Source: Bacillota bacterium (GTDB taxonomy: Bacteria > Bacillota > Clostridia > Christensenellales > CAG-138). From it: a stretch of 15,637 bases of DNA. Position 1 is the first letter of the stretch. Every line of letters starts with the position of its first letter. The DNA is taken from positions 1-15,637 of the forward strand of contig JAEZIE010000285.1 in NCBI GenBank assembly GCA_023416175.1. Reading direction: 5' to 3'. The translations under genes and the position numbers were made by a program. The notes under the pieces were generated by a model that was not told the DNA's origin, made no database searches, and worked only from the letters and a program-made list of their open reading frames with translations. Positions 1-7,567 of this stretch are shown here, in pieces.

Positions 1-1
1 T

Positions 2-385
2 ACCATACTTGTGACGACGCCTGAGCCCACTGCCTTTATGGATGCGTACGCGCTTGTTAAAATCATGGGGCAGCGCAACATGTTCCCCAATATCCGCCTC
101 GTGGTGAACATGGCGGATACCGAAAAGGAAGCGATTTCAGCGTTGGATGGATTTACACGCATTTCGAGCCAGTATGCGGGCGTTTCTGTGAATGGATTGG
201 GGTATATATTAAGGGATGAGCACATGTCGCGCGCTGTTAAGTTGCAAATGCCGCTGTTGGTGAGTTTTCCGGACTGCAAGGCGGCCTATCAATTTCAGCG
301 TCTGGCAATGAATCTTTTAAATATGCCCGATACAGGTGAAAAGAGCATAGCAGGATTTTTGAAGCGTCTGCTGGGCGGTGGATAA
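2..385 (+). CDS. flhG: FlhG/YlxH-type MinD-like flagellar ATPase, C-terminal part (5' truncated by window)
   Basis: This is the C-terminal ~127 codons of a MinD/ParA-family ATPase of the FlhG (FleN, YlxH) type, which works with the GTPase FlhF to set flagellar number and position at the membrane. The frame is open from the first bases. It reads TILVTTPEPTAFMDAYALVK, matching the conserved 'VTTPEPT-x-x-DAYALIK' segment late in the P-loop domain, so the GTG at 11 is internal and the Walker A region lies outside the window. The tail (near FLKRLLGGG) is basic and could form the amphipathic membrane-targeting end. The gene lies 74 bp upstream of the motility sigma factor, as flhF-flhG do in many Bacillota. 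The identity rests on this motif and on position; the N-terminal half is not visible. Confidence 0.85.
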   Translation, partial: TILVTTPEPTAFMDAYALVKIMGQRNMFPNIRLVVNMADTEKEAISALDGFTRISSQYAGVSVNGLGYILRDEHMSRAVKLQMPLLVSFPDCKAAYQFQRLAMNLLNMPDTGEKSIAGFLKRLLGGG

Positions 386-459
386 GCGCCCGTGAGCGCT
401 TTTGACGCGGCCATTTGGGTCGACTCGCCAGAAAGATGTAACATCCGGGAGGGACAAGC

Positions 460-1215
460 ATGGCAGAAGCAGCATACGATAGGGCGCAGACGCTTTGGGA
501 GCAATATGCGCGGGATAGCTCTCAGGAAGTGAAGAATGAGATCGTCCTGCATTATATGTACTTGGTTAAGCGCATCGTTTATCGATTGTTGCCCACCTAT
601 GAGGGATACAGCAACTTTGACGATTTATTGAGTTGCGGTGTGCTGGGTCTGATCGATGCCATCAGCAAATTTGACGTCAAGCGCGAAATCCAGTTTGAAA
701 ATTATGCCTCCCTGCGCATTCGCGGGGAGATTATCGACCATATGCGCAAGCAGGACTGGGCGCCCTCCAGCCTGCGGAGGAAAATTCAGGCGATCAGCGC
801 TGCTTACAGCGAGCTGGAAAAGGAGCTTTCAAGGGAGCCTACGGACACCGAGGTGGCCGCATACCTGGGTATGAACGAGAAGGAGATGCAGAAGATCGTA
901 AACAAAATGCATATGTTTAACGTCATGCATTTTGAAGAGATGATCTCAAGCGACTGCTCTCTTGGCCAAGTCGTGCAGGATAAGGGAGAAACCCCGGAAG
1001 AAAACGTGGAAAACAATGAGATGAAGAAGGTGCTTGCGGAGCTGATTGAAACGCTGCCCGAGAAAGAGCGCCTTGTCATCACGCTGTATTATTATGAAGA
1101 GCTTACGCTCAAAGAAATTGCGGGCATTTTAGGGGTCTCGGAATCCCGCGCTTCGCAGATCCATTCCAAGGTAATTATGAAGTTCCGCTCCAGGCTGCAG
1201 ACGATATTCAATTAG
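460..1215 (+). CDS. fliA: Flagellar sigma factor sigma-28 (FliA/SigD/WhiG family)
   Basis: This 251-aa alternative sigma factor directs RNA polymerase to late flagellar and chemotaxis promoters. Sigma region 2 spans about residues 25-97, with the core-binding stretch FDDLLSCGVLGLIDAISKFD (53-72) and the -10 recognition part RIRGEIIDHMRKQDWAP (86-102). Region 3 covers about 105-160. Region 4 covers about 190-248, with its -35-binding helix-turn-helix at LTLKEIAGILGVSESRASQI (215-234). The length is typical of SigD. A GGGAGGG ribosome site at 448-453 sits 6 nt before the ATG. Its probable target promoter lies within this window at 2153-2179, and its anti-sigma factor FlgM is encoded at 4275. 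Placement after flhG and before a SwrB-like gene matches B. subtilis sigD. Confidence 0.96.
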   Translation: MAEAAYDRAQTLWEQYARDSSQEVKNEIVLHYMYLVKRIVYRLLPTYEGYSNFDDLLSCGVLGLIDAISKFDVKREIQFENYASLRIRGEIIDHMRKQDWAPSSLRRKIQAISAAYSELEKELSREPTDTEVAAYLGMNEKEMQKIVNKMHMFNVMHFEEMISSDCSLGQVVQDKGETPEENVENNEMKKVLAELIETLPEKERLVITLYYYEELTLKEIAGILGVSESRASQIHSKVIMKFRSRLQTIFN

Positions 1216-1259
1216 GAATGCCTTTGGGGCAGGACGACCGTTAGGAAGGAGGAGATTTT

Positions 1260-1556
1260 GTGGCGTTTGAAGGCATAGGCTCCAAGATCATGATCCATAA
1301 GGTAACGGACTTTTCCAAAGAGGCAAGCAACCTCCAAAAAAGCGGAGAGATGGCGCAGGCGCACATTCAAAGCCGTGCCATGCACGACGCGAAGATCGCT
1401 CAGCAACAGGTACAGGATGTCTACGAACCCTCCAATGTTGTTATTCAGAGGGAAAAAGAGCGTGAAAAGCGGCAGCAGGAACAGAAGCGAGAAGAAAAAA
1501 AGCAGGAACATAAACCCCTGCCCGGAGAGCCCAGGAAGATCGATATTGAGATATAG
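1260..1556 (+). CDS. Small charged protein of unknown function in the flagellar block
   Basis: This is a 98-aa protein starting at GTG 1260, with an excellent AAGGAGGAG ribosome site at 1245-1253. I do not recognise a named family. The N-terminal half is mildly amphipathic (IGSKIMIHKVTDF, then KEASNLQKSGEMAQAH). Residues about 40-83 are predicted by eye to be one long charged helix, rich in E, K, R and Q, and the end PLPGEPRKIDIEI is proline-rich and acidic. There is no signal peptide, membrane segment or cysteine. It sits between the sigma factor and the SwrB-like gene and is almost certainly co-transcribed with them. From memory, clostridial flagellar loci often carry a small Q/E/K-rich protein at this position, so a flagellar accessory or regulatory role is plausible, but that is inference. 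Confidence 0.8.
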   Translation: MAFEGIGSKIMIHKVTDFSKEASNLQKSGEMAQAHIQSRAMHDAKIAQQQVQDVYEPSNVVIQREKEREKRQQEQKREEKKQEHKPLPGEPRKIDIEI

Positions 1557-1593
1557 GGGCATCGGCTGATGCCGCCATATGGAAGAGGTTAAA

Positions 1594-2130
1594 ATGGACT
1601 ACACCTATTATTTGTTTGCTTTTTTTGTATTTCTTCTTGTGTGCGCCACGGTATATCTGAGCAGCGTGCTCAAACGGAACCAGAAAGAGGACGTTTTGAA
1701 GCCGCCCCCGCCGGAGGATTTCAGCGAACGGGAAGAGGAACTCCTTGCCCTGTTTCGTAAATTCGAGTATGCGATGGCCAGCATGCAGGAAGAAATGGAA
1801 GAAACACGCGCTGCGGTCCGTGAGGAGCGCGAAGAAGTGGCTTCCATGCTCGAACGTATGCAGCATCTGACGACGGGAATCCGTAGCAGCAGCGAGCAGC
1901 GTGTGGAAGAGCCGGTTAAACGCGGCCGCGGGCGGCCCAGGACGGTGCATCCCCAGCAGGAAACAGAACGGGTGTCTCTGGCTTCAGAACGCAAGAAGCC
2001 TGGCCCCAAAAAGAAAACCCTGCGCGACCGGGTGATGGAACTCCACGAAACGGGCCTTACGCCGGACCGCATTGCGCAGGAACTTTCCATTTCCCGCGGG
2101 GAAGTTGATCTTGCGCTTGGCATCAAATAG
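1594..2130 (+). CDS. SwrB-like (DUF6115-type) membrane-anchored flagellar protein
   Basis: The protein has 178 aa from the ATG at 1594. I prefer this start to the ATG at 1579 because the GGAAGAGG ribosome site (1581-1588) lies 5 nt before 1594 and would fall inside the longer frame. Residues 4-25 form a single N-terminal membrane helix. Residues about 44-95 form a charged coiled coil, followed by a disordered basic linker. Within that linker KRGRGRPR (109-116) is a near-perfect AT-hook core, and a second basic Pro-Gly patch RKKPGPKKK lies at 133-141. Residues 143-178 (RDRVMELHETGLTPDRIAQE onward) form a small helix-turn-helix-like domain. The architecture (membrane helix, coil, C-terminal HTH-like domain) and position just after the motility sigma factor match B. 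subtilis SwrB, which promotes assembly of the flagellar basal body and export apparatus. Family assignment is from memory. Confidence 0.8.
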   Translation: MDYTYYLFAFFVFLLVCATVYLSSVLKRNQKEDVLKPPPPEDFSEREEELLALFRKFEYAMASMQEEMEETRAAVREEREEVASMLERMQHLTTGIRSSSEQRVEEPVKRGRGRPRTVHPQQETERVSLASERKKPGPKKKTLRDRVMELHETGLTPDRIAQELSISRGEVDLALGIK

Positions 2131-2152
2131 GAAAAAGCATTTAAATTTTTTC

Positions 2153-2179
2153 TAAAGTCCAGGGCATTTTTTTCGATAC
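2153..2179 (+). promoter_or_regulatory. Sigma-28 (SigD/FliA) promoter upstream of flgF
   Basis: The -35 box is TAAA (2153-2156, context TAAAGTCC), then a spacer of exactly 15 nt, then the -10 box TTCGATAC (2172-2179). The consensus is TAAA-N15-GCCGATAT, so the whole -35 box and the diagnostic CGATA core match. The start would fall near 2187, about 37 nt before the flgF ATG. The SigD gene itself is encoded 1 kb upstream, so the two rod genes and probably everything through csrA would belong to the sigma-28 regulon, possibly along with read-through from upstream. Confidence 0.72.
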
Positions 2180-2223
2180 TGTATCTATACGGAATAGGCG
2201 ATCGTATTGCCTTTGGAGGAACT

Positions 2224-2976
2224 ATGCTGCGAAGCCTGTATCTTTCCGCCACCAACATGCTGGTGCAGCGGAAGAAAGTGGATGTTATCGCAAACAATAT
2301 CGCCAACATGGATACTGTAGGGTTTAAATCCGACAGTCTCATTTCACGTTCGTTTGGTGATATGTACCTGGAGCGGGTGAACGATCCCAGTAATATGACA
2401 GGGGGCGTCGGTCCGCTCAACACCGGCGTACATATCGATGAGCTCGTGACCTCCTTTGATGAGGGAAGCTTAAAGCAGACGGACAGGAGCTTGGACTTCG
2501 CTCTCACAGGGGACGGCTTCTTTGCCATCTCCACCACAGCGGGGGACCGCTATACGCGCGACGGCAACTTTGCCATCAACAACGAAGGGTACCTTGTTAC
2601 CAGCGACGGCAACCGGGTACTGGGTACAAACGGATTTCTGAAGATCGATACGACGAATGTCACCGTGGACTCAAACGGAAACATCACCAACGCGGAGGGG
2701 ACCAATCTTGGCGCGTTGCGTATCGTATCCTTTGCGGATAAAGCCGGTTTGAAGAAGGCGGGAAACAACCTCTACGTCAACGAAAACAACCAACAGGCGC
2801 AAACCGCGCAGGGAGTTGTCGTACGGCAGGGAAGCCTCGAAACCTCCAATACGGATATTACAAACGAAACGCTCAACATGATGGCGGCCTCAAGAAGTTT
2901 TGAAACCAGCCAGCGGATTGTGAAAATGATTGATGAAACGCTGGGCCGGGCTGTCAACGACATCGGAAAGGTATAG
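2224..2976 (+). CDS. flgF: Flagellar rod protein, FlgF/FlhO type
   Basis: This 250-aa flagellar rod protein is secreted by the flagellar type III apparatus and assembles into the axial rod. The N-terminal bbr domain carries the family signature VDVIANNIANMDTVGFKSD (about residues 20-38). The central D1 part has the usual LDFALTGDGFFAI and YTRDGNFAI segments. The C-terminal bbr helix ends the protein (VRQGSLETSNTDITNETLNM onward). The first and last ~40 residues are the coiled axial parts. It is followed 12 nt later by a second member of the same family, the arrangement of B. subtilis flhO-flhP. A GGAGGA ribosome site lies at 2215-2220. Which paralogue is the proximal rod and which the distal rod is inferred from order only. 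Confidence 0.88.
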   Translation: MLRSLYLSATNMLVQRKKVDVIANNIANMDTVGFKSDSLISRSFGDMYLERVNDPSNMTGGVGPLNTGVHIDELVTSFDEGSLKQTDRSLDFALTGDGFFAISTTAGDRYTRDGNFAINNEGYLVTSDGNRVLGTNGFLKIDTTNVTVDSNGNITNAEGTNLGALRIVSFADKAGLKKAGNNLYVNENNQQAQTAQGVVVRQGSLETSNTDITNETLNMMAASRSFETSQRIVKMIDETLGRAVNDIGKV

Positions 2977-2988
2977 GTATTGTAAGCC

Positions 2989-3777
2989 ATGATGCAGACC
3001 TCTTTATCAGCAAAAAGCGCGCTGCGTGCACAGCAGCAGCAGCTTGATGTGATTGCAAATAACATCGCCAATGTGAACACAGCCGGTTTTAAGTCAAGCA
3101 GCGTCAATTTTAAGGATACGCTCTACAGCACCATGACAAGGCCCACCGATGGCGATCCACTCCAGCGCGGCACTGGGGTGCGGGTTTCGTCCATTAATAA
3201 GTCGTTTGCAATGGGTACGCCCATGCTCACCGGCGTGCCTCTGGATTTCTGCCTTGTGAAGGACGGGTTCTTTACTCTGGAGGATCAGGACGGCAATGAA
3301 CTGTATACGCGCAACGGCGCATTTGCGTTTTCCGTAGAAGGAGGAACAAGGTATCTGGTAGATTCCGAGGGTCGCTATGTACAGGGCCAAAGCGGCAAGA
3401 TTCAGGTACCCGAGGGAGATATGAGCACCCTTAGCGTTGACGGCAAAGGGCAGTTATATATCAAACAAGCCGCCACGGCCGGCGGCGCGACGTCGGCTAC
3501 GCCCACGTCGTTTGCGACGTTGAAGATCTCTTCCTTTTTGAACAACGAAGGCTTGGAAGCTGCAGGCAGCAGCACATTCCGCGCTACCGCCGCTTCCGGG
3601 GAAGCGCAGACGATGGAAAGCCCGGAAGTGCGTGTGGGGTATCTCGAATCCTCCAATGTGGATATGGCGACGGAGATGACAACGCTCATTCGCGCCCAAA
3701 AGGCTTTCTCCTTCGCATCGCAGGCGGTGCGCACGGCGGATGAAATGGCCGCCATGGCAAATAACATGCGTTCATAA
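2989..3777 (+). CDS. flgG: Flagellar rod protein, FlgG/FlhP type
   Basis: A 262-aa second rod/hook-family protein. It shows the N-terminal signature LDVIANNIANVNTAGFKSS (about residues 19-37), the central LVKDGFFTLEDQDGNELYTR segment (FlgG D1-like), and a C-terminal axial helix beginning VGYLESSNVDMATEMTTLIR. A Thr/Ala/Ser-rich insert around residues 160-175 probably makes an exposed surface loop. The start could be ATG 2989 or the adjacent ATG 2992. The ribosome site is poor, so translation may be coupled to flgF 12 nt upstream. It is the probable distal-rod FlgG, equivalent to B. subtilis FlhP. Confidence 0.87.
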   Translation: MMQTSLSAKSALRAQQQQLDVIANNIANVNTAGFKSSSVNFKDTLYSTMTRPTDGDPLQRGTGVRVSSINKSFAMGTPMLTGVPLDFCLVKDGFFTLEDQDGNELYTRNGAFAFSVEGGTRYLVDSEGRYVQGQSGKIQVPEGDMSTLSVDGKGQLYIKQAATAGGATSATPTSFATLKISSFLNNEGLEAAGSSTFRATAASGEAQTMESPEVRVGYLESSNVDMATEMTTLIRAQKAFSFASQAVRTADEMAAMANNMRS

Positions 3778-3819
3778 TCCGCTTGACGATGAAGGGGACG
3801 ATTAAAGGAGGAAGTCTTG

Positions 3820-4236
3820 ATGCAGGTAAGGCAGTGCAGAATATGCGGCAGGCTGTTTCAGTCCATGGGGAACTACACGTGCCTCGATTGTGAAGAACGG
3901 TTGGATCAGGAATTTCGGTTGGTGCGGGATTACCTTTATCAGCATCCCGGAGCTGATATCTCGGAAATTTCACGGGAGACGGGAGTGAGCGAACGGAGCA
4001 TCCTTCAGTTTCTTAAGGAAGAGCGGCTGACGCTTTCCGTGCCAAGCGAAAGTATACGCTGCGAACATTGCGGGAAGGCGATTCCCGGCGGAAAGATCTG
4101 TACGGATTGCAAGGAACGGTTATCCAAGCTTTTGGACACCATAGCCGAAGCCAACGCCGCAAAAGTGGCGGAAAAGAAAGCGTCCTCGTCAATGGAATAT
4201 CAGGGACGCAAACATTTTGACAACAACCGAAGATAA
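3820..4236 (+). CDS. yvyF: YvyF-like flagellar operon protein with two zinc ribbons and an HTH
   Basis: The protein has 138 aa from ATG 3820. The preceding TTG at 3817 is also in frame, but AAGGAGG at 3805-3811 gives an 8-nt spacing to the ATG. It corresponds to the 'flagellar operon protein' YvyF encoded just ahead of flgM in B. subtilis. Two CxxC...CxxC zinc knuckles flank a helix-turn-helix: C6/C9 with C21/C24, then an HTH around residues 45-70 (ISEISRETGVSERSILQFLK), then C81/C84 with C94/C97. The C-terminal ~30 residues are polar and probably disordered. The role is not firmly known. The architecture suggests a DNA-, RNA- or protein-binding regulator of the late flagellar genes, but the sequence gives no target. 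Confidence 0.82.
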   Translation: MQVRQCRICGRLFQSMGNYTCLDCEERLDQEFRLVRDYLYQHPGADISEISRETGVSERSILQFLKEERLTLSVPSESIRCEHCGKAIPGGKICTDCKERLSKLLDTIAEANAAKVAEKKASSSMEYQGRKHFDNNRR

Positions 4237-4274
4237 ACTTACCGAATTGAACGCGAAAGCAGGGAAGTGACGAT

Positions 4275-4553
4275 ATGAGAGTAAATTCGATCCCTCCGAA
4301 GGAGATCTACAGCCAGTATCTGTGCGTAAAGGATTTTCAGCCGGTCAGTACAAGCCGCGTTATGGTGGCGGACCAGGTCGAACTATCCAGCACCGCAAAA
4401 TCCTTTTCCGCAACGCTCAAAGCAGCCCGCGAGGCGCTGAACGTCCAGGATCCTACGAGGGCTGCAAAGATCAGTTCCATCAAACAGAAGGTTGAAAACA
4501 ATACCTACTTCATACCGGCCGAAAAGGTAGCGGAGAAGATATTTGAACTGTAA
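4275..4553 (+). CDS. flgM: Anti-sigma-28 factor FlgM
   Basis: This 92-aa FlgM holds sigma-28 inactive in the cytoplasm until the hook is complete and FlgM is exported or otherwise cleared. The DQVELSSTAKSF segment (33-44) is the usual beginning of the folded C-terminal half. RAAKISSIKQKVENNTY (62-78) is the conserved sigma-binding helix signature, followed by IPAEKVAEKIFEL. The N-terminal 30 residues are expected to be disordered, as in other FlgM proteins. An AGGGAAG ribosome site lies at 4261-4267, 7 nt before the ATG. Its target FliA is encoded 3 kb upstream, so the block contains both parts of the checkpoint. Confidence 0.92.
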   Translation: MRVNSIPPKEIYSQYLCVKDFQPVSTSRVMVADQVELSSTAKSFSATLKAAREALNVQDPTRAAKISSIKQKVENNTYFIPAEKVAEKIFEL

Positions 4554-4583
4554 AAAAGTCCTTTCGAAAAGCGAGGTACTGCC

Positions 4584-5084
4584 ATGCGGGACCTACTAAA
4601 AGAACTTGAATATTGCATGGCTGGCGAGATGGAAATTTATGTAAGCCTGCTGCAATACGCAAAGAATAAGAAAGCAGCGTTGATCAAAAACGACCTGGAT
4701 GGGCTGAACATGCTCATCAAGCTGGAGGATGAGGCGGTCAATTCCCTGCATGCCGCATCCGCCCGCAGGGAGAGCCTGTTTGACCGTGTTGCAAAAGAAA
4801 CCGGTTATGAAGGAAAGATCACGTTTGATTATATTGTAAAGGATCTTTCAGCTCAGGAGCGGGGGGAGCTTGACCACCTGAGGAGTCGCTATCAGGAAGT
4901 AGTACGCGAGCTCTCCGCCCTCAATGAACTTAACCAAAGCTTGCTGCAGATGCAGCTTCAGTACACCTCCTTCTGCATGGATATTTTAATGCAGGAAAAG
5001 CCGGTGGGTGGTACGTACGGCAGTTCCGGCCAAGTAAATCCGGAGTTTCAGCAGGGAAGAAGGCTTATCGACCAGGAAGCGTGA
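4584..5084 (+). CDS. flgN: Flagellar export chaperone FlgN
   Basis: A 166-aa, almost fully helical protein matching FlgN, the chaperone that delivers the hook-filament junction proteins FlgK and FlgL to the flagellar export gate. The N-terminal helices (LKELEYCMAGEMEIYVSLLQ, then KKAALIKNDLDGLNMLIKLE at about residues 29-48) and the late helix (LNELNQSLLQMQLQYTSFCM, about 113-132) follow the family pattern. The last ~30 residues are Gly/Ser-rich and flexible. It lies directly before flgK (6 nt) and flgL, its clients. A GAGGT ribosome site lies at 4572-4576. B. subtilis calls this gene yvyG. Confidence 0.87.
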   Translation: MRDLLKELEYCMAGEMEIYVSLLQYAKNKKAALIKNDLDGLNMLIKLEDEAVNSLHAASARRESLFDRVAKETGYEGKITFDYIVKDLSAQERGELDHLRSRYQEVVRELSALNELNQSLLQMQLQYTSFCMDILMQEKPVGGTYGSSGQVNPEFQQGRRLIDQEA

Positions 5085-5090
5085 GGGATT

Positions 5091-6575
5091 ATGTCGTTTT
5101 ACGGATTGGAAATCGCAAAGACCGGTCTTTTTATCAGCCAGAAGGGCATCAATTTGGCCGGTCATAATATCGCAAATGCCGATACGAATGGATATACAAG
5201 GCAGCGTTTGTCCCTTGTCTCCATCGATCCCGGTTCTCTTTTGGCAAGGTATCTTCCGTTGTCAAATGGTGCCGTTGGCAGGGGCGTTAAAGTACAGGCG
5301 GTGGAACAGCTTCGCAACGCCTATGTCGACCGCGCGCTCAGGGGCGAAAACTCCAGCCTTGGCCAGTGGGAAACCCGCACAGCGGAGCTGGAATATCTCG
5401 AATCGCTCTTTAATGAAACAAAGACCGCAAGCCTCTCCAACTCGCTTTCGAACTTTTTCGACAGCGTACAGGAGCTTTCAAAGGACCCTGTCAGCAAGGA
5501 AATCCGCACCAATGTGCAGCAGACAGCCATTACGCTTACCCAGACGTTTCAGCATTACTATAAGCAGCTCACCGACCTGCAGTCGCAAATGAACGATTCC
5601 ATCGGCGTAACGGTAAACCGCATCAACGAGATTACAAAATCCATTGCTGATTTTAATCTGAGCATAGAAACCTTTGAAATGAGCGGCGAAAATGCCAACG
5701 ATCTGAACGACAAACGTAACCTATTGCTCGATGAGCTCTCTACCCTGACGGATATGGATTATTCCACCGACTCCCAGGGACGCTTAAGCGTGAGGATTGC
5801 AGGCAATACCGTGGTAGACCACGGAACGTCCTATGGTTTAAAGGTAAAAGCCGATGCGAACGGGTTTTACTCGGTGCATATGGATGACGCGGCGGAAACG
5901 GAAGTCAACTATACAAACGGGGAAATGGCGGGCTATCGTCAGCTTCGGGATGGCAATACGGCCGACAATATCGGGATCCCGTACCTCATGAACGGCCTGA
6001 ATACGCTTGTGCGCGGTATTGCCAAGCAATTTAACGATATTCATAAGACCGGCTGGACAATGCCGCATGATTCCGTAACCTCCCAGACAGGCGTCTATAT
6101 GTTTAACGTGGACGTCGTTGGCGGTGTAGAGGACTACACCTCGATTACAGCGGGGAACATCAAGCTTTCGGATGCCGTGTTGGGTGATGTGTATCAGATT
6201 GCGGCTTCGAGCAAACAGATCAATCTTTCTTCCAGCGATCCGCAGGACAGGAACAACGAGAACGCGCTCAAGCTCGCGGCTTTGGGCACGTCATCCGTGG
6301 TCATGGGCAACACAAGCTTCGAAGGTTTCTTAAAAAATCTTGTGGTGGAGCTGGGCGTGGGAAGCGCACATGCTGCCAATATGCTAACGAGCCAGCAAGC
6401 ACTGGTAAGCAATTTGCAAGGACGCAAGGAATCGGTCTCGGGGGTATCCGTGGATGAGGAAATGGTGCAGTTGATGAAATACCAGCATATGTACAATGCC
6501 TCCTCCCGCGTGATTACCTCCATTGATGAGGCGCTGGACAAGCTGATCAACGGGACCGGCATCGTCGGAAGATAG
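5091..6575 (+). CDS. flgK: Hook-filament junction protein 1, FlgK
   Basis: This 494-aa protein caps the hook and links it to the first flagellin subunits. The N-terminal rod-like part carries GLFISQKGINLAGHNIANAD (about residues 12-31) followed by TNGYTRQR. The C-terminal axial helices carry SVSGVSVDEEMVQLMKYQHM and then YNASSRVITSIDEALDKLI. The 80-200 region has the long coiled segments typical of FlgK. Length agrees with the short FlgK class of Bacillota. It is separated from flgN by 6 nt and from flgL by 40 nt. A GAGGG site lies just before the ATG and overlaps the end of flgN. Confidence 0.95.
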   Translation: MSFYGLEIAKTGLFISQKGINLAGHNIANADTNGYTRQRLSLVSIDPGSLLARYLPLSNGAVGRGVKVQAVEQLRNAYVDRALRGENSSLGQWETRTAELEYLESLFNETKTASLSNSLSNFFDSVQELSKDPVSKEIRTNVQQTAITLTQTFQHYYKQLTDLQSQMNDSIGVTVNRINEITKSIADFNLSIETFEMSGENANDLNDKRNLLLDELSTLTDMDYSTDSQGRLSVRIAGNTVVDHGTSYGLKVKADANGFYSVHMDDAAETEVNYTNGEMAGYRQLRDGNTADNIGIPYLMNGLNTLVRGIAKQFNDIHKTGWTMPHDSVTSQTGVYMFNVDVVGGVEDYTSITAGNIKLSDAVLGDVYQIAASSKQINLSSSDPQDRNNENALKLAALGTSSVVMGNTSFEGFLKNLVVELGVGSAHAANMLTSQQALVSNLQGRKESVSGVSVDEEMVQLMKYQHMYNASSRVITSIDEALDKLINGTGIVGR

Positions 6576-6615
6576 CAAGAGTACGGTTAAGGATAAGGAA
6601 AGGCAGGGATGCTGC

Positions 6616-7548
6616 ATGCGCATTACTACAAATATGATGACGAGTTCGTTTTTGGCGAACCTCAATAACAACCTCACCGCCATGCAGAATTACCAGACCC
6701 AGCTTTCTTCAGGGAAGCGTATCACCAAGCTTTCGGATGATCCGGTAGGGGTTTTGGGTAGTATGAATGCGCGCGTCAAGCTCGCAAGGCTTGAGCAGTA
6801 CAAGGAGAATGTCGGTTCCGCGCAGGATATTTTAAAGCAGACGGAAGCCGCTCTGAAAGAGATCAATAAAATGCTGCAGACCGCATATGAGCGCGCAGTG
6901 CAAACGACATCCGACACCTATTCGGAAGAGGACCGCGCGGCGACTTCGGCCGAAATCGCGCAGTTGAAGAAGCATATACTCAATTTGGGCAATACGAAAG
7001 TCGCCAACCAGTACATATTCGGCGGCTATAATTCCAGCAAGACACCGTTTACACTCGACGCTTCCGGCAATCTTTTGTACAATGGGCTCGACGTGACGGT
7101 GAACAACGCCGCGCTTCAGGACCAGGCCACGCAAAATACCAGTATTGAGCTTGGGTACGACGTGACGATGACCGCCACCATCAACGGCATCGAGCTTCTG
7201 GGCAGCGGTACAAACAACATTTATAATCTGTTTCAGGAGTTTGATACCGCACTTTCCGGGGGAGCCACTTCGAATGATTTGAGTGCATTTATTGAAAGAT
7301 TTCAGATTGCCCAGTCGGATGTCATGGCCAGAACCGCTGAGATCGGCGCAAGGAACAACCGGCTCACCATGATGGAAAACCGGTATGAGGATGACGAAAT
7401 CAATTATACGGATATCAAATCCAAAGTCGAAGACGCCGACCAGGCGGAAGTTATTATGCGGTATAAAATGGCAGAGGCTGTCTATTTGTTTGCTTTGAAA
7501 ATCGGATCCAATATTATCCAGCCGACGTTGGTTGATTATTTGAAATAA
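6616..7548 (+). CDS. flgL: Hook-filament junction protein 2, FlgL
   Basis: This 310-aa protein forms the layer between FlgK and the flagellin filament. The N-terminal flagellin-type helix is clear: MRITTNMMTSSFLANLNNNL, then QLSSGKRITKLSDDPVG (about residues 29-45). The conserved NLGNTKVANQYIFGGYNSSK segment lies around 122-141. The C-terminal coil (DIKSKVEDADQAEVIMRYKM onward, to residue 310) closes the axial domain. The central D2 part is short. The AGGG site at 6605-6608 lies 7 nt before the ATG. A short out-of-frame ATG at 6609 is ignored. Confidence 0.94.
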   Translation: MRITTNMMTSSFLANLNNNLTAMQNYQTQLSSGKRITKLSDDPVGVLGSMNARVKLARLEQYKENVGSAQDILKQTEAALKEINKMLQTAYERAVQTTSDTYSEEDRAATSAEIAQLKKHILNLGNTKVANQYIFGGYNSSKTPFTLDASGNLLYNGLDVTVNNAALQDQATQNTSIELGYDVTMTATINGIELLGSGTNNIYNLFQEFDTALSGGATSNDLSAFIERFQIAQSDVMARTAEIGARNNRLTMMENRYEDDEINYTDIKSKVEDADQAEVIMRYKMAEAVYLFALKIGSNIIQPTLVDYLK

Positions 7549-7567
7549 GAAGCGGGGGTGTGATATA

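Noticed and set aside
384..402. AAGCGC...GCGCTTTT hairpin after flhG as a terminator
   Set aside because: Only 6 bp of stem with four T; the next gene begins 60 bp on in the same direction and these genes are normally co-transcribed.
1558..1573. GGCATC-GGCT-GATGCC hairpin between the small charged protein and the swrB-like gene
   Set aside because: No T run and no GGA in the loop for CsrA binding; probably a minor intergenic hairpin or chance.
1608..2537. Long open frame on the minus strand (309 codons) over the swrB-like gene and flgF
   Set aside because: It is antisense to two genes with good ribosome sites and family motifs, its composition is Ser/Arg-rich as in shadow frames, and it crosses the sigma-28 promoter region.
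4269..4277. GACGATATG before flgM resembling a sigma-28 -10 box
   Set aside because: It overlaps the flgM start codon, and the nearest TAAA is about 30 nt upstream instead of 15.
5178..5185. GCCGATAC inside flgK, a perfect-looking sigma-28 -10 box
   Set aside because: It encodes the conserved Asn-Ala-Asp-Thr of the FlgK N-terminus and has no TAAA about 15 nt upstream.
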